64,000 nucleotides of DNA from contig NZ_JAJIRT010000001.1 in NCBI RefSeq assembly GCF_025717675.1, positions 124,001 through 188,000 on the forward strand, in the 5' to 3' direction. The number at the start of each line of letters is the position of its first letter. Within the stretch, counting starts at the first letter, position 1. Of the stretch, positions 21,363 to 34,091 are shown one piece after another. The notes below the pieces were generated by a model. The model saw only the letters and a program-made list of their open reading frames with translations. It did no database searches and was not told the origin of the DNA. The position numbers were made by a program, and so were the translations under genes. This stretch comes from Paucibacter sp. DJ2R-2 (lineage in GTDB: Bacteria > Pseudomonadota > Gammaproteobacteria > Burkholderiales > Burkholderiaceae_C).

Positions 21363-21391
21363 GCAACCACAGGCGCCTCGTCAGTCAATTT

Positions 21392-21397
21392 TATAAT
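21392..21397 (+). promoter_or_regulatory. Consensus -10 box directly in front of hemA
   Basis: A perfect TATAAT ends 6 bases before the hemA ATG (21404), so transcription would start at or next to the start codon. No good -35 is seen at the normal distance, and no Shine-Dalgarno fits in the interval. The site may be a promoter giving a leaderless message. Confidence 0.4.
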
Positions 21398-21403
21398 CCA
21401 CCC

Positions 21404-22714
21404 ATGACGGTCTTCGCCCTCGGTCTGAACCACAACTCCGCGCCCCTGGATCTGCGCGGGCGTTTTGCGTTCTCGCTCGAGCAACTGGCCCCCACGCTGC
21501 TGCAGTTCCGCGAGCAACTGAACCAGGGCCACAAGGCCAGCAACGGGCAGGCCGAAGCCACCATCCTCTCCACCTGCAACCGCACCGAGATCTATGTCGC
21601 GGGCTCGGGCGCGGGCGTGCAGCCAGCCGTCGACTGGCTGGCCCAGGTCGGCGGTGTCAGCCCGGCCGCGCTGATGGACCATGCCTATGTGCGCGAGGGC
21701 AGCGCCGCGGCGCGCCATGCCTTCCGCGTCGCCAGCGGCCTCGATTCCATGGTGCTGGGCGAGCCGCAAATCCTCGGCCAGATGAAGCAGGCCGTGCGCG
21801 AGGCCACCGATGCCGGCACGGTGGGCACCACCTTGCACCAGCTCTTCCAGCGCAGCTTCTCAGTAGCCAAGGAGGTGCGCAGCTCGACCGAGATCGGCGC
21901 CCACTCCATCAGCATGGCGGCTGCCTCGGTGCGCCTGGCCGGCCAGCTGTTTGAAGACCTGAGCAAAATCCGCGTGCTCTTCGTCGGCGCGGGCGAAATG
22001 ATCGAGCTGGTGGCCACCCATTTCGCCGCAAAGACGCCGCTGCACATGGCCGTGGCCAACCGTACGCTGGAGCGCGGCGAGAAGCTGGCCAGCCGTCTGG
22101 GCGCCGAGGCCGTGCGCCTGGCCGACCTGCCGCAGCGCCTGCATGAATTCGACGCGGTGATCTCCTGCACCGCCAGCAGCCTGCCCCTGATCGGCCTGGG
22201 CGCCGTCGAGCGGGCGCTGAAAGCACGCCGCCACCGCCCCATGTTCATGGTTGACCTGGCCGTACCGCGCGATATCGAACCCGAAGTCGCGCAGCTGGAC
22301 GATGTCTACCTCTACACCGTTGACGAGCTCGCCACTCTGGTGCAGTCGGCCGGTGAAAAACGTCAGGCCGCGGTCGAGCAGGCGGAGGCCATCATCGAAA
22401 CCGGTGTGCAGAGCTTTGTGCACTGGCTGGGCCAGCGTCACACCGTGCCCCTGATCCAGGCCCTCAATGCCCAGGCCGAGGACTGGCGCGAGCATGAGAT
22501 GAGCCGCGCGCGCAAGCTGCTGGCCAAGGGAGCCGATGTCGACGAAGTCATGGAAGCCCTGGCCCGCGGCCTGACGCAAAAAATGCTGCACGGCGCCCTG
22601 GCCGAGCTGCACAGCGTCGACGGCGAGCAGCGCCTGCAGCTGGCACAAACCGTCTCGCGCCTGTTCCTGCGCAACAGCCCGCGCAGCCCGGAAAAATCGG
22701 CGTCCGAGAATTAG
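21404..22714 (+). CDS. hemA: Glutamyl-tRNA reductase
   Basis: This enzyme performs the first step of C5-pathway tetrapyrrole synthesis, reducing glutamyl-tRNA to glutamate-1-semialdehyde. It has 436 residues. The active-site Cys is C58 in [13 protein letters not shown]. The NADPH domain contains [16 protein letters not shown] and the dimerisation domain is C-terminal. The ATG at 21404 gives the family start [15 protein letters not shown]. The frame is open upstream to 21320 but has no family match there. prfA and prmC follow, a common betaproteobacterial order. Confidence 0.97.
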   Translation: MTVFALGLNHNSAPLDLRGRFAFSLEQLAPTLLQFREQLNQGHKASNGQAEATILSTCNRTEIYVAGSGAGVQPAVDWLAQVGGVSPAALMDHAYVREGSAAARHAFRVASGLDSMVLGEPQILGQMKQAVREATDAGTVGTTLHQLFQRSFSVAKEVRSSTEIGAHSISMAAASVRLAGQLFEDLSKIRVLFVGAGEMIELVATHFAAKTPLHMAVANRTLERGEKLASRLGAEAVRLADLPQRLHEFDAVISCTASSLPLIGLGAVERALKARRHRPMFMVDLAVPRDIEPEVAQLDDVYLYTVDELATLVQSAGEKRQAAVEQAEAIIETGVQSFVHWLGQRHTVPLIQALNAQAEDWREHEMSRARKLLAKGADVDEVMEALARGLTQKMLHGALAELHSVDGEQRLQLAQTVSRLFLRNSPRSPEKSASEN

Positions 22715-22793
22715 CGACCGAGCAGGTTTCGCCCCTGCCCTGCGGGCTTATGCCCCAGATCCGCTCGTTCTCTGTCTTTGCCGATTGCCTCCC

Positions 22794-23879
22794 ATGAAAG
22801 ACTCCCTGCGCCAGCAGTTCGACCGCCTTGCCTTCCGCCTCAGCGAGCTCGATTCGCTGCTGGCCGACGGCTCCCTGGCCGCCGACATGAAGCGTTACCG
22901 CGCCCTGACCAAGGAGCAGGCCGAGGCCGCCGAACTGGTCGGCCAGTACCGCCAGTACCTGCAGCGCGAGGCCGACTTGAACGAGGCCCGCAGCCTGCTG
23001 CAAGACCCCGAGATGGCCGAGATGGCACGCGAGGAGATCGCCGCGGCCGAGGCCGACATCACGCGCCTGCATGAATCACTGCAGCTGGCCCTGCTGCCGC
23101 GCGACCCCGATGACGAGCGCCCGGCCTTTCTGGAAATCCGCGCCGGTGCCGGTGGCGACGAGTCGGCACTCTTTGCCGGCGATCTGGCGCGCATGTACCT
23201 GCGCTATGCCGAACGCCAAGGCTGGCGCAGCGAGATCCTCTCGGCCAGCGAGTCCGACCTGGGCGGCTACAAGGAGCTGGTGGTGCGCATCGAGGGTGAG
23301 CGGGTCTACGGCCGGCTCAAGTTCGAATCGGGCGGCCATCGCGTGCAGCGCGTGCCGGCGACCGAATCACAGGGGCGCATCCACACCAGCGCCTGCACCG
23401 TGGCCGTGATGCCCGAGCCCGACGAGGCCGAGGAGGTGACGCTGAACCCGGCCGAGCTGCGCATCGACACCTTCCGCGCCAGCGGCGCCGGCGGCCAGCA
23501 CGTCAACAAAACCGACTCGGCCATCCGCATCACCCACCTGCCCACCGGCCTGGTGGCCGAATGCCAGGATGACCGCAGCCAGCACCGCAACAAGGCCAAG
23601 GCCATGGCCGTGCTGGCCGCCCGCCTGCGCGACAAGGACAAGAACGAACGCGCCGCCAAGGAAGCCGCCACCCGCAAGGGCCTGATCGGTAGCGGCGATC
23701 GCAGTGACCGCATCCGCACCTACAACTTCCCACAAGGCCGGCTGACCGACCACCGCATCAACCTGACGCTGTACAAGCTCGGCGCCATCATGGACGGCGA
23801 CCTCGACGATGTGGCCGCCGGCCTGCAAGCGGCCCAGGCGGCCGAACAACTGGCGCTGCTGGAGGAAGGCCGGGCATGA
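22794..23879 (+). CDS. prfA: Peptide chain release factor 1
   Basis: RF1 terminates translation at UAA and UAG. It has 361 residues. The codon-recognition tripeptide PAT is at 188-190 ([10 protein letters not shown]), and the catalytic GGQ is at 233-235 ([18 protein letters not shown]). The Gln is methylated by PrmC, whose gene overlaps this one by 4 bases (ATGA). The ATG at 22794 is used. A TTG at 22785 in frame is less likely. Confidence 0.98.
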   Translation: MKDSLRQQFDRLAFRLSELDSLLADGSLAADMKRYRALTKEQAEAAELVGQYRQYLQREADLNEARSLLQDPEMAEMAREEIAAAEADITRLHESLQLALLPRDPDDERPAFLEIRAGAGGDESALFAGDLARMYLRYAERQGWRSEILSASESDLGGYKELVVRIEGERVYGRLKFESGGHRVQRVPATESQGRIHTSACTVAVMPEPDEAEEVTLNPAELRIDTFRASGAGGQHVNKTDSAIRITHLPTGLVAECQDDRSQHRNKAKAMAVLAARLRDKDKNERAAKEAATRKGLIGSGDRSDRIRTYNFPQGRLTDHRINLTLYKLGAIMDGDLDDVAAGLQAAQAAEQLALLEEGRA

Positions 23880-24712
23880 GCCTGAACCCGCCCCTTGACG
23901 TCAAAGCCGCCCTGGCCCTGGCACGCCAGTTGGGCCTGGAGCGCGGTGACGCCCAGACCTTGCTGGCCGAGCGCCTGCAGCAAAGCCGCGCATGGCTGAT
24001 CAGCCATGACGACGAGGCCCTGAGCCCGGCCCTCGCCGCCCAGCTGGCGAGCGAAATGCAGCAGATGGCCGAGGGTCTGCCCCTGGCCTATGTGCTGGGC
24101 GAAAAGGAGTTCCACGGCCTGCGCCTGCGCCTGAGCCGCGACACCTTGATCCCGCGCGCCGACACCGAGACCCTGGTCGACTGGGCGCTGGAGCTGCTGC
24201 CCGGCCTGGGCGTGGCGCCACGCGTGGTGGACCTGGGCACGGGCAGCGGCGCCATCGCCTTGGCGATCAAGGCTGACCATCCCGCAGCCGAGCTCAGCGC
24301 CGTGGACCTGAGCGCCGGGGCGCTCGAGGTGGCGCGCGGCAATGCCGAGCGCCTGGGCCTGGCGGTGGAGTTTTTGCAGGGCAGCTGGTGGAACCCGCTG
24401 CGCGGCCGCAGCTTCGAGCTGATCGTCAGCAACCCGCCCTATATCGCCGGCCAGGACCCGCATTTGCCGGCTCTGCGCCACGAGCCGCTGAGCGCCCTCA
24501 CCCCGGGCGGCGACGGCCTGAGCGACCTGATGGCCTTGATCGAAGGCGCACCGGCCCACCTGAGCGCCAGCGGCTGGCTGCTGCTGGAGCATGGCTACGA
24601 CCAGGCCGAGCCCGTCGCCCTGGCGCTGCAAGACCGTGGCTTTGTCGATGTGGGCCTGCGCCACGACTTGGGTGGCCAGCCGCGCGTCAGCGGCGCACGC
24701 TGGCCTGGCTGA
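23876..24712 (+). CDS. prmC: Release factor glutamine methyltransferase PrmC (HemK)
   Basis: PrmC methylates the GGQ glutamine of RF1 and RF2 using S-adenosylmethionine. It has 278 residues. The helical N-terminal domain is followed by a Rossmann methyltransferase domain with the SAM loop [14 protein letters not shown] (about 118-130) and the substrate-Gln motif NPPY (186-189). Start overlap with prfA indicates coupled translation of enzyme and substrate. Confidence 0.97.
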   Translation: MSLNPPLDVKAALALARQLGLERGDAQTLLAERLQQSRAWLISHDDEALSPALAAQLASEMQQMAEGLPLAYVLGEKEFHGLRLRLSRDTLIPRADTETLVDWALELLPGLGVAPRVVDLGTGSGAIALAIKADHPAAELSAVDLSAGALEVARGNAERLGLAVEFLQGSWWNPLRGRSFELIVSNPPYIAGQDPHLPALRHEPLSALTPGGDGLSDLMALIEGAPAHLSASGWLLLEHGYDQAEPVALALQDRGFVDVGLRHDLGGQPRVSGARWPG

Positions 24713-24729
24713 TTCACGCAACACAAATT

Positions 24730-24750
24730 AGCAATTACCGGCGAATTGCT
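24730..24750. repeat. Small inverted repeat upstream of the 24822 gene
   Basis: AGCAATT (24730-24736) and AATTGCT (24744-24750) form a perfect 7-bp dyad with a 7-base centre, and CAATTTGACG follows. It lies between prmC and the 24822 gene and is AT-rich compared with its surroundings. It could be an operator or part of a promoter. There is no T run to make it a clear terminator. Confidence 0.35.
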
Positions 24751-24821
24751 GGCAATTTGACGCGTGTGTTTTCCTGGCCAGGCAGTAGCATGGGTTCAAC
24801 CCACTGTTTCAGGAGACTGCC

Positions 24822-25418
24822 ATGACAAACGCCCGAACGGCCCTGTTTGCACCCCTGAAGCTGGCCTTGAGCCTGCTGGCCCTGTGCTGCGGCAGCGCTC
24901 AGGCACTGGATGGACTCGGTCTACAAGCGGATCAGACTCGCTGGCAGGCACGCGTGCAGTTGAGCAGCCTGGAAGGCCAAGGCGCACGCTTGCTCAGCGC
25001 CAACCTCCTGGGCGACTACTACCTGACCGGTTCCGGCCTGGGCGGTATTGCCGGCGGCCTGCGCGCCACCGGCGGCATGATGATGGGCTCGGCCAGCCTG
25101 GCCCAAAGCAGCGCCGGCCTCGCCTTGACACGCGATTTCCGACAGCGCCTGGCGGTCGGCCAGCGCAGCGTCAGCCTGCTGCGGCCTGACACGCAGCTGC
25201 TGGGCGACGCGGCGCCCTCCCTGAGCTATCTCGGCATCGGCTACAGCGGCCAGTCTTTGCGCGGCGGTTGGGGCTTCAGCGCCGACCTGGGTCTGATCGG
25301 CCCGCTGTCGCTGGGTGGCCTGCGCCTGGGCCTGAGCCGCAACACCGGCGCCGAAGAGTTGCTGCGGGATTTGCGCCTCAAACCCGTGCTGCAACTCGGG
25401 CTGTCCTACAGCTATTGA
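24822..25418 (+). CDS. Hypothetical secreted protein, probable outer-membrane beta-barrel
   Basis: The protein has 198 residues. The signal peptide ends near GSAQA (about 27). The mature protein alternates polar and hydrophobic residues in short strands joined by Gly-rich turns (GLGGIAGGLRATGGMMMGS, GGWGFSADLGLIGPLSLGGLRLGLS) and ends in an aromatic strand LQLGLSYSY. A terminal aromatic residue is the usual outer-membrane insertion signal. There are no cysteines after the signal peptide. No named family is recognised. A strong AGGAG lies before the ATG. It stands between prmC and grxD. Confidence 0.7.
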   Translation: MTNARTALFAPLKLALSLLALCCGSAQALDGLGLQADQTRWQARVQLSSLEGQGARLLSANLLGDYYLTGSGLGGIAGGLRATGGMMMGSASLAQSSAGLALTRDFRQRLAVGQRSVSLLRPDTQLLGDAAPSLSYLGIGYSGQSLRGGWGFSADLGLIGPLSLGGLRLGLSRNTGAEELLRDLRLKPVLQLGLSYSY

Positions 25419-25479
25419 GTGCCCCGGCGCCGCCTGGTCGATAATTGCTCCAAGATTTTCACTTTGGGGCATGAAGACA

Positions 25480-25791
25480 ATGAACGACGTTCAACAGCGC
25501 ATCGACGATCTGGTCAAGAACAACCGTGTGGTGCTGTTCATGAAGGGCACGGCGCAATTCCCCATGTGCGGTTTCTCCGGCCGCGCCATCCAGATCCTGA
25601 AGGCCAGCGGTGCCAGCGATCTGAAAACCTTCAATGTGCTGGAGGACGAAGGCGTGCGCCAAGGCATCAAGGAATATGCCAATTGGCCGACCATCCCTCA
25701 GCTCTACATCAAGGGCGAGTTCGTCGGTGGCTCGGACATCATGATGGAGATGTACGAAGCCGGTGAGCTGCAAGAGCTGCTCAGCGCCTGA
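25480..25791 (+). CDS. grxD: Monothiol glutaredoxin (Grx4/GrxD type)
   Basis: This protein carries and delivers [2Fe-2S] clusters with glutathione. It has 103 residues from the ATG at 25480. The monothiol site is CGFS (C30) in FPMCGFSGRA, followed by WPTIPQLYIKGEFVGGSDI, the cis-Pro and glutathione-binding segment. An in-frame ATG at 25471 is closer to the GGGG ribosome-binding site (1 base gap). The one at 25480 has a 10-base gap and fits the family start better. Confidence 0.95.
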   Translation: MNDVQQRIDDLVKNNRVVLFMKGTAQFPMCGFSGRAIQILKASGASDLKTFNVLEDEGVRQGIKEYANWPTIPQLYIKGEFVGGSDIMMEMYEAGELQELLSA

Positions 25792-25809
25792 TTCCCGGCC
25801 GCAGCCCGA

Positions 25810-26379
25810 ATGACACAAAGACTGGTCGTCGGCGTCACCGGCGCCACTGGTGCGGCCTATGCGCTGCGGCTGCTGCGGCGTGGCCGCGAACTGGGCCTGG
25901 AAACGCATCTGATCGTCACGCCCTCGGGCGTACTCAATGCCCACCATGAGCTGGGCCTGGATCGCAAGGCCCTGGAGGCTGAGGCCTCCTACGCCCACGC
26001 GCCCGGCGATGTCGGCGCCTGTGTGGCCAGCGGCAGTTTCGCCACGGCGGCCATGGTGATCGCGCCTTGCTCCATGAAGACCCTGGCCTCGGTGGCCCAT
26101 GGCTTCGGTGACAACCTGCTGACCCGGGCCGCCGATGTGACGCTGAAGGAGCGCCGCCGCCTGATCCTGATGGTGCGCGAAACGCCCTTCAACCTGGCCC
26201 ATCTGCGCAATATGGTGGCCGCCACGGAAATGGGCGCCATCGTCTTTCCACCGCTGCCGGCCTTCTATCACCACCCGCAGAGCATCGCGGAGCTGGTCAA
26301 CGAGAGTGCCGAACGGGTGCTGGAACTGGCCGGCGTGAGTGGCGCTGAACCCAAGCGCTGGTCCGGCCTGAAGGCCTGA
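25810..26379 (+). CDS. ubiX: Flavin prenyltransferase UbiX
   Basis: UbiX makes prenylated FMN, the cofactor of UbiD decarboxylase in ubiquinone synthesis. It has 189 residues. The Rossmann-like start VGVTGATGAAYALRLLR binds FMN. VIAPCSMKTLASVAHGFGDNLLTRAADV and ERRRLILMVRETPFNLAHL are family blocks that hold the prenyl phosphate. It starts 18 bases after grxD and converges on the transglycosylase gene, with an 11-base gap. Confidence 0.95.
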   Translation: MTQRLVVGVTGATGAAYALRLLRRGRELGLETHLIVTPSGVLNAHHELGLDRKALEAEASYAHAPGDVGACVASGSFATAAMVIAPCSMKTLASVAHGFGDNLLTRAADVTLKERRRLILMVRETPFNLAHLRNMVAATEMGAIVFPPLPAFYHHPQSIAELVNESAERVLELAGVSGAEPKRWSGLKA

Positions 26380-26390
26380 GGGTCTGAGAT

Positions 26391-27029
26391 TCAGACCTCG
26401 CCCGGCATCAACCACTGCCGGCGCGAGGCAAACACCGCCCGGGGATACTCGGGCTTGCCGCGGCTGCCGTTGTAGCGCCCCAGGGCCAGGTACATATCGC
26501 CCTGTTCGCGGTCCAGGTAGTGGCGCAGGATGACGCAGCCGAAGCGCAAATTGGTCTGCATATGGAAAAGCCGTGAGGCTTGGCCGTCACCGATCAGCTT
26601 GGCCCAGAAGGGCATGACCTGCATATAGCCGCGCGCGCCGGCCGTGCTGATGGCGTACTTGCGGAAGCCGCTCTCGACTTGCACCAAACCCAGCACCAGA
26701 CTGGGCTCCAGACCGGCACGCTTGGATTCGTACCAGATCGTCTCGAGAAACTCGATCCGGGTCAGTGCCTCGCTCTTGCGATTCTTGAGCTTCTCACTCA
26801 TGGCCCCCAACCAGCGCAGATAGGCCAGGCGAGCGTCGATTTGATCGAAGCGCGGCTTGGGTGGTGCGCTATTGGCCACCGAAGCCGACAGCGCCGAGCG
26901 CACGGCGTCGGCCAGCGGCTCCTCGACCTGAGCACCGGCGCTGGCCGGCCGTGGCAAGCACAGCAGCGCCCCCGCAGACAGCAGCAGGCTGCGTCGGCCG
27001 GGCGTCCAGGGTGTGCCAAGTGAATTCAT
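26391..27029 (-). CDS. Lytic murein transglycosylase, Slt-type
   Basis: This enzyme cleaves peptidoglycan glycan strands to 1,6-anhydromuramic ends in the periplasm. It has 212 residues from the ATG at 27029. A signal peptide with a twin-Arg-like PGRRSLLLSAG precedes the catalytic domain. The catalytic Glu is in LVQVESGFRKYAISTAGARGYMQVMPFW (given here in full-family order: E of VESGF, then the GARGYMQVMP block). It is short for the family, essentially one SLT domain. An in-frame ATG at 27038 is possible. proS and the DUF418 gene lie upstream on the same strand. Confidence 0.88.
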   Translation of the reverse strand: MNSLGTPWTPGRRSLLLSAGALLCLPRPASAGAQVEEPLADAVRSALSASVANSAPPKPRFDQIDARLAYLRWLGAMSEKLKNRKSEALTRIEFLETIWYESKRAGLEPSLVLGLVQVESGFRKYAISTAGARGYMQVMPFWAKLIGDGQASRLFHMQTNLRFGCVILRHYLDREQGDMYLALGRYNGSRGKPEYPRAVFASRRQWLMPGEV

Positions 27030-27063
27030 GGTTCGCAAAATCGATGCAATCAGGTGGGTGAGA

Positions 27064-28233
27064 TCAGGTGGAGCCCAGCCAGGCCTCCAAAGGCAGACGT
27101 CGCCGCGGCCCCAGGCCGCGGGCCAGTGCCAGCCAGAGCGCCCAGTACAGAAGGCTCGCAGCCGCCAGGGTCACCGTACCCAGCGGCAGGGCCAAGCCTG
27201 CGCCGCTCAAGCAGGCCAGACTCAGCAAGGAACTGCCCACATACATGCTCAGGGTGTGGCGCCCGGCCGGCGCCAGGGCAGTCAGCCAACCTTGGCCATG
27301 CACGAGCAACCAAGGTACCAGGCCGATCAACAAAAGCAGCGCCGCAATGAGAGAGAGAAGGCCGTAAACAGCGTCCTGCTGACGATCTTGATCAATCAAG
27401 ACCCAGCACCAACCGGCACCCCAGACGGCATTGAGCAAGAGCCCAGGCACGAGCCAGCGTCGCGCCCACGCAGCCCACAGCGGGCGCCATCGCGCATGTG
27501 TGAAGAGGCGCAAACGCCCGGCCATCAGGCCCGCCGTCATCAAACCCAGAAACAAGGGCAGGCCTTGCACAACAACGCCCAGCTGCATCAGCAGATAGTG
27601 GCTGCCATTGAGCAACCACCAGCCAGACCAGGAATTGGGCGCGGCCAGGGAGCGTGGTGGCTCGGGTAAGAACAAGCTGCTGTCCGATATAAACCAGAGC
27701 AGGGTCAGCACCATGATCAGCAACGAAAGACTGGCCCACACCCACAAGCGCCGCCGCAACTGACGCAAACGCAGTGCCGGTGCACGGAGCATCAGCAGGC
27801 CGCTCAGGGCATAGGCGGTCAAGATGTCACCAGAATAGACCAGCACACCATGCAAAAACCCGAGCAGCAAGAGACGGCGCATGCGGCGACCGCGGCGCTG
27901 AGCGGGGTCTGACGCAACAGAGGCAGCAAGAGGGCGAGGACCTCGCTGGGTACGGAATGAAACGGCCTGGCTGTAGCCAAACAGAAAGATCAAGAGACAC
28001 AAGCCCTTGCCCGCCAGCAGCGCCGCGATGAGGGCGAGCACGGCCTGGGCCGTACCCGAATCCGCCGGCTGTGGCGCCACCAAAGGGCCGCCGTCCGGCA
28101 GTGCGGCATAACCGACCCAGTTGATGGCAACAACGGGCAGCAGCGCCAGTGCCCGCAGGCCATCAATCGGCGCCTGACGCTGCTGCACCGGCACGCCCGG
28201 TGGCGGCGCGGCTTGCAGCGCCGCGACGGTCAC
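27064..28233 (-). CDS. DUF418-family multi-pass membrane protein
   Basis: The protein has 389 residues. The N terminus [24 protein letters not shown] matches the start of DUF418 proteins (consensus R-x-DxLRGxALxGIxxxN). Eight to ten hydrophobic helices follow, and the C-terminal half has [26 protein letters not shown], the DUF418 block. The biochemical role of the family is not established; an acyl-transfer-like role is speculative. It overlaps the proS stop by 4 bases, so it is probably translated with proS and then followed by the transglycosylase. Confidence 0.78.
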   Translation of the reverse strand: MTVAALQAAPPPGVPVQQRQAPIDGLRALALLPVVAINWVGYAALPDGGPLVAPQPADSGTAQAVLALIAALLAGKGLCLLIFLFGYSQAVSFRTQRGPRPLAASVASDPAQRRGRRMRRLLLLGFLHGVLVYSGDILTAYALSGLLMLRAPALRLRQLRRRLWVWASLSLLIMVLTLLWFISDSSLFLPEPPRSLAAPNSWSGWWLLNGSHYLLMQLGVVVQGLPLFLGLMTAGLMAGRLRLFTHARWRPLWAAWARRWLVPGLLLNAVWGAGWCWVLIDQDRQQDAVYGLLSLIAALLLLIGLVPWLLVHGQGWLTALAPAGRHTLSMYVGSSLLSLACLSGAGLALPLGTVTLAAASLLYWALWLALARGLGPRRRLPLEAWLGST

Positions 28234-29972
28234 GCCGTCTTGGGCTTGAGCAGGTCCAGCACCTCGGCCAGGCTCAGCTTGCGAGCCTCGGCATCACGGC
28301 GGCCCTGGTACTCAACCAGGCCTTCCTTGAGACCGCGGTCCGAGATCACCACACGGTGCGGCACGCCGACCAGCTCCCAGTCGGCAAACATGGCGCCGGG
28401 GCGCTCGCCGCGGTCGTCCAGCAGCACGTCCACGCCCATGGCTTGCAACTCGTCGTGCAGCTTGTGGGCCGCGGCCTTGACCTCTTCGCTGCGATCCATG
28501 CCAATCGGGCACACGACAACGCTGAACGGTGCGATGGCTTCCGGCCAGATGATGCCGCGCTCGTCATGGTTTTGCTCGATGGCGGCACCCAGGATGCGGG
28601 TCACGCCGATGCCGTAGCAGCCCATCACCATCAGCTGAGGCTTGCCGTTTTCATCCAAGTAAGTGGCCTTCATATCGGCCGAATACTTGGTACCCAGCAA
28701 GAAGACATGGCCGACCTCGATGCCGCGCTGGATGGCCAGCACGCCCTGGCCGTCCGGCGACGGGTCACCGGCGACGACGTTGCGGATGTCGGCGATCAGA
28801 TCCGGCTCGGGCAGATCACGGCCCCAGTTGGCACCGGTGAAGTGGAAATCGGCCTCGTTGGCGCCACAGACGAAATCGCTCATCAAAGCGACCGTGCGGT
28901 CGGCCACCACCTTGACCGGCTTGAGCAGCTGGATCGGGCCGAGGTAGCCCGGCTTGCTGCCGAAATGAGCTTCGATCTCGCTGACGGTGGCGAAGCGGAA
29001 ACCGGCCTTCAGGCCTTCGACCTTGCCGACCTTGACTTCGTTCATGTCGTGATCGCCGCGCAGCAGCAGCAGCCAGACCACGCTCTTGACCACTTCGCCA
29101 TGCTCGTTCAGCTCGTCTGCCGCCAGCACGATGGACTTGACCGTCTGCGTCAGCGGCAGGCCGAGCAATGCAGCCACGTCCTCGCAGGTGCTCTTGCCCG
29201 GTGTCGCGGTCTTGAGCAGCGCTTGCGTCGCATCCCCGCGGGCCGGCAGCAAGGCCACACCCTCGGCCAGCTCAATATTGGCGGCGTAGTCGCTGCTCGG
29301 GCAGTAGACGATGGCATCTTCGCCGGTGTCGGCGATGACCTGGAATTCATGCGAGAGTTCGCCGCCAATGGCACCGGTGTCGGCCGCCACGGCACGGAAC
29401 TGCAGGCCGAAGCGCTCGAAGATGCGCTGGTAGGCCGAGTACATGTTCTGGTAGCTGAGCGTGGCGGTGGCCACATCACGGTCGAAGGAGTAAGCGTCCT
29501 TCATGGTGAACTCGCGGCCGCGCATGATGCCGAAGCGCGGGCGGCGCTCGTCGCGGAACTTGGTCTGAATGTGGAAGAAGTTCTTGGGCAGCTGCTTGTA
29601 GCTGCGCAGCTCCTGGCGGGCGATGTCGGTCATCACCTCTTCGGACGTCGGCTGGATGATGAAATCGCGGCCGTGGCGGTCTTTGACGCGCATCAGCTCC
29701 GGGCCCATCTTGTCGAAGCGGCCGGTTTCTTGCCAAAGCTCGGCCGGCTGCACCACCGGCATCAACAGCTCCACCGCACCGGCGCGCACCATTTCCTCAC
29801 GGATGATGCCCTCGACCTTGCGGATCACGCGCAAGCCCATGGGCATGTAGTTGTAAATGCCGGCGCCCAGGCGCTTGATCATGCCGGCGCGCATCATCAG
29901 CTTGTGGCTGACAACTTCCGCATCGGCAGGTGCTTCCTTGAGGGTGGAGACGAAAAACTGGCTGGCTTTCAT
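28230..29972 (-). CDS. proS: Prolyl-tRNA synthetase (bacterial type)
   Basis: This class II synthetase charges tRNA-Pro. It has 580 residues from the ATG at 29972. It contains motif 2 [25 protein letters not shown] (split: RDERRPRFG and REFTMKD), the INS editing insertion (about 225-390) of the bacterial form, the motif 3 region [17 protein letters not shown], and an anticodon-binding C-terminal domain. The frame continues upstream to 30104, but [15 protein letters not shown] is the family start. It diverges from rppH. Confidence 0.97.
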   Translation of the reverse strand: MKASQFFVSTLKEAPADAEVVSHKLMMRAGMIKRLGAGIYNYMPMGLRVIRKVEGIIREEMVRAGAVELLMPVVQPAELWQETGRFDKMGPELMRVKDRHGRDFIIQPTSEEVMTDIARQELRSYKQLPKNFFHIQTKFRDERRPRFGIMRGREFTMKDAYSFDRDVATATLSYQNMYSAYQRIFERFGLQFRAVAADTGAIGGELSHEFQVIADTGEDAIVYCPSSDYAANIELAEGVALLPARGDATQALLKTATPGKSTCEDVAALLGLPLTQTVKSIVLAADELNEHGEVVKSVVWLLLLRGDHDMNEVKVGKVEGLKAGFRFATVSEIEAHFGSKPGYLGPIQLLKPVKVVADRTVALMSDFVCGANEADFHFTGANWGRDLPEPDLIADIRNVVAGDPSPDGQGVLAIQRGIEVGHVFLLGTKYSADMKATYLDENGKPQLMVMGCYGIGVTRILGAAIEQNHDERGIIWPEAIAPFSVVVCPIGMDRSEEVKAAAHKLHDELQAMGVDVLLDDRGERPGAMFADWELVGVPHRVVISDRGLKEGLVEYQGRRDAEARKLSLAEVLDLLKPKTA

Positions 29973-30136
29973 GGCGGCGGCGGGGCTCGACCACGGGGGC
30001 CGAACCGGATTCAAAAGTGGAAGGGAGTGCGCGCTGACCGCGCTGATCGATTCGCAGCTGGCTTGCGGGTTAGACAGTGATGCCAAGGCGGCATCCCAAT
30101 GCAATAATCAAACCAACTATAGATTCGAGGTTGATT

Positions 30137-30736
30137 ATGCTCGACCGTGAAGGGTTCCGCCCCAACGTCGGCATCATCCTGCTCAACCACAGGAATGAAG
30201 TGTTCTGGGGCAAGCGCATTCGCACCCATTCCTGGCAGTTCCCGCAAGGGGGCATCAATTATGGCGAAACGCCTGAGCAGGCGATGTTCCGTGAGCTCCA
30301 CGAGGAAGTGGGGCTTGTGCCCGACCATGTGCGCATCATTGCGCGCACCCGCGACTGGCTGCGCTATGAGGTGCCCGACCACTTCATACGACGTGACGCA
30401 CGTGGGCATTACCGGGGCCAGAAGCAGATCTGGTTCCTGCTGCAGCTACTCGGCCGCGATTCGGACATGAATCTGCGCGCCACCAACCACCCGGAGTTCG
30501 ACGCCTGGCGCTGGAACGACTACTGGGTGCCCCTGGATGCGGTGATCGAATTCAAGCGCGGCGTCTATGAAAACGCACTGACCGAACTCGCTCGCTACCT
30601 GCCGCGCATCAACCACCACAACCGCTATCTGCGCTCGGGCATGCGCCCGCAGCATGGGCGTGCCGAGCTGCAGCAGGGCGAGCCGCAACAGCATGAGACG
30701 GGCCAGGACGCTGGCAAGACTGCGGCACAGGAATAG
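30137..30736 (+). CDS. rppH: RNA pyrophosphohydrolase RppH (Nudix)
   Basis: RppH removes pyrophosphate from mRNA 5' ends and so starts decay. It has 199 residues. [27 protein letters not shown] is the family start, given by the ATG at 30137 (the upstream frame from 30077 is not family-like). The Nudix box runs from G38 to L60: GGINYGE and RELHEEVGL. The last 40 residues are Gln/Glu-rich and variable. A TATAGA -10-like element lies at 30118-30123 in the divergent region shared with proS. Confidence 0.96.
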   Translation: MLDREGFRPNVGIILLNHRNEVFWGKRIRTHSWQFPQGGINYGETPEQAMFRELHEEVGLVPDHVRIIARTRDWLRYEVPDHFIRRDARGHYRGQKQIWFLLQLLGRDSDMNLRATNHPEFDAWRWNDYWVPLDAVIEFKRGVYENALTELARYLPRINHHNRYLRSGMRPQHGRAELQQGEPQQHETGQDAGKTAAQE

Positions 30737-30772
30737 ACGCAAGTGCCTGCATAGTTTGGCGCTGAAATGACG

Positions 30773-30810
30773 AAAGCCTGCTCGACCTTGCGGTCGCAGC
30801 AGGCTTTTCT
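30773..30810. terminator. Bidirectional terminator between rppH and proB
   Basis: The hairpin pairs AAAGCCTGCT plus CGACC with GGTCG plus AGCAGGCTTTT around a TTGC loop, with one bulged C. T runs on both sides allow use by rppH (plus strand) and by proB (minus strand), which converge here. Confidence 0.8.
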
Positions 30811-30830
30811 ATTTCAGTACCGCAGGAGGG

Positions 30831-33124
<2,294 letters not shown>

Positions 33125-33133
33125 TCAAAAAGC

Positions 33134-33157
33134 AAAAGCCCCGGCAAGCCGGGGCTT
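33134..33157 (-). terminator. Hairpin terminator or attenuator between rpmA and obgE
   Basis: A perfect 11-bp stem AAAGCCCCGGC / GCCGGGGCTTT with a 2-base centre lies downstream of rpmA. On the minus strand it is followed by TGCTTTTTGAGG. It could partly separate ribosomal-protein transcription from obgE-proB. Confidence 0.75.
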
Positions 33158-33224
33158 TGTGCGTCGGGTGGCCGGCTGCTGCCCTCCACCCGCGCTGTGC
33201 TTCGATGTGTTCGTTAAGAAACGA

Positions 33225-33482
33225 TCAGACCGGAGTCACGAACACCGTCTGGCGGCTCTTTTCACCCTTGATGGCGAACGACACTTGGCCGTCGACCAGT
33301 GCAAACAGCGTGTGGTCCTTGCCGATACCGACATTGGTGCCGGGATGGAACTTGGTACCGCGCTGACGCACGATGATGGAACCTGCAGAGATGGTCTGGC
33401 CGCCGTAGGCCTTCACACCGAGCATCTTGGGTTTGGAGTCGCGGCCGTTTCGTGTTGAACCGCCGCCCTTTTTCTGTGCCAT
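33225..33482 (-). CDS. rpmA: 50S ribosomal protein L27
   Basis: L27 reaches toward the peptidyl-transferase centre with its N-terminal tail. It has 85 residues and begins [20 protein letters not shown], the form without a cleaved extension. [11 protein letters not shown] and [18 protein letters not shown] are family blocks. It is downstream of rplU, 49 bases away. Confidence 0.98.
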   Translation of the reverse strand: MAQKKGGGSTRNGRDSKPKMLGVKAYGGQTISAGSIIVRQRGTKFHPGTNVGIGKDHTLFALVDGQVSFAIKGEKSRQTVFVTPV

Positions 33483-33531
33483 GGATTAGCTCCTTGAACT
33501 GTTGGCGAAGAAGTTAGCGTTTGACCGCCGC

Positions 33532-33843
33532 TCAGCCGTTCACCGCGCTGATTTGCAGCTCGGTGTAGGTCTGGCGATGGCCTTGACTCTTCTTGTAATG
33601 CTTACGACGACGCAGCTTGAAGATGCGCACTTTGTCGTGCTTACCGTGAGCCACAACCGTGGCAGTGATGCTAGCGCCAGCAACCAAGGGAGTGCCAACC
33701 TTCAGTTCAGCGCCGTTGCCGACAGCCAAAACTTGGTCGATCACAATCTCTTGGCCAACATCCGCAGCAATCTGTTCTATCTTGATCTTTTCGCCAGCCG
33801 CAACTTTGTATTGCTTGCCGCCGGTTTTTATGACCGCGTACAT
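33532..33843 (-). CDS. rplU: 50S ribosomal protein L21
   Basis: L21 binds 23S rRNA. It has 103 residues from the ATG at 33843 ([14 protein letters not shown]). The conserved C-terminal [16 protein letters not shown] carries the RNA-binding basic block. The frame is open far upstream to 34617, but nothing there is family-like and it runs antisense through ispB. Confidence 0.98.
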   Translation of the reverse strand: MYAVIKTGGKQYKVAAGEKIKIEQIAADVGQEIVIDQVLAVGNGAELKVGTPLVAGASITATVVAHGKHDKVRIFKLRRRKHYKKSQGHRQTYTELQISAVNG

Positions 33844-33963
33844 ATCAGCCCTTTCAATTAAACCACCTGCACTATCGGAGCAGCATCCGATCACCCGGAA
33901 CCGCTCTTTCGGCTTTCGCCCGTACAGGCCTAACTCTGCAGCATGAACTGCGCAGAGCCCGCG

Positions 33964-33992
33964 AGTGTAGCACGGGGCAGCGAACCCCACAA
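33964..33992 (-). promoter_or_regulatory. Promoter of rplU-rpmA
   Basis: On the minus strand TTGTGG (33987-33992) and TACACT (33964-33969) are separated by exactly 17 bases. Transcription would start near 33957, giving an rplU leader of about 110 bases. Confidence 0.6.
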
Positions 33993-34085
33993 GCCGGGCT
34001 TCACCGCTGTCCCCTCCCAGCCGCGCCGCGGCCGGAGGGCGCGCTGGCCGCGCGCCGCTTGAGGCGAGCAGTGCGACGCTGTTCC

Positions 34086-34091
34086 TATAAT
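34086..34091 (+). promoter_or_regulatory. -10 element of ispB
   Basis: A perfect TATAAT lies 28 bases before the GTG start of ispB. The -35 region is weak (TTGAGG at 34059 is 21 bases away), so the spacing is not ideal. Confidence 0.4.

Noticed and set aside
30137-30736. Mutator MutT rather than RppH
   Set aside because: The [15 protein letters not shown] start, the WQFPQGGI segment and the linkage to proS match RppH.
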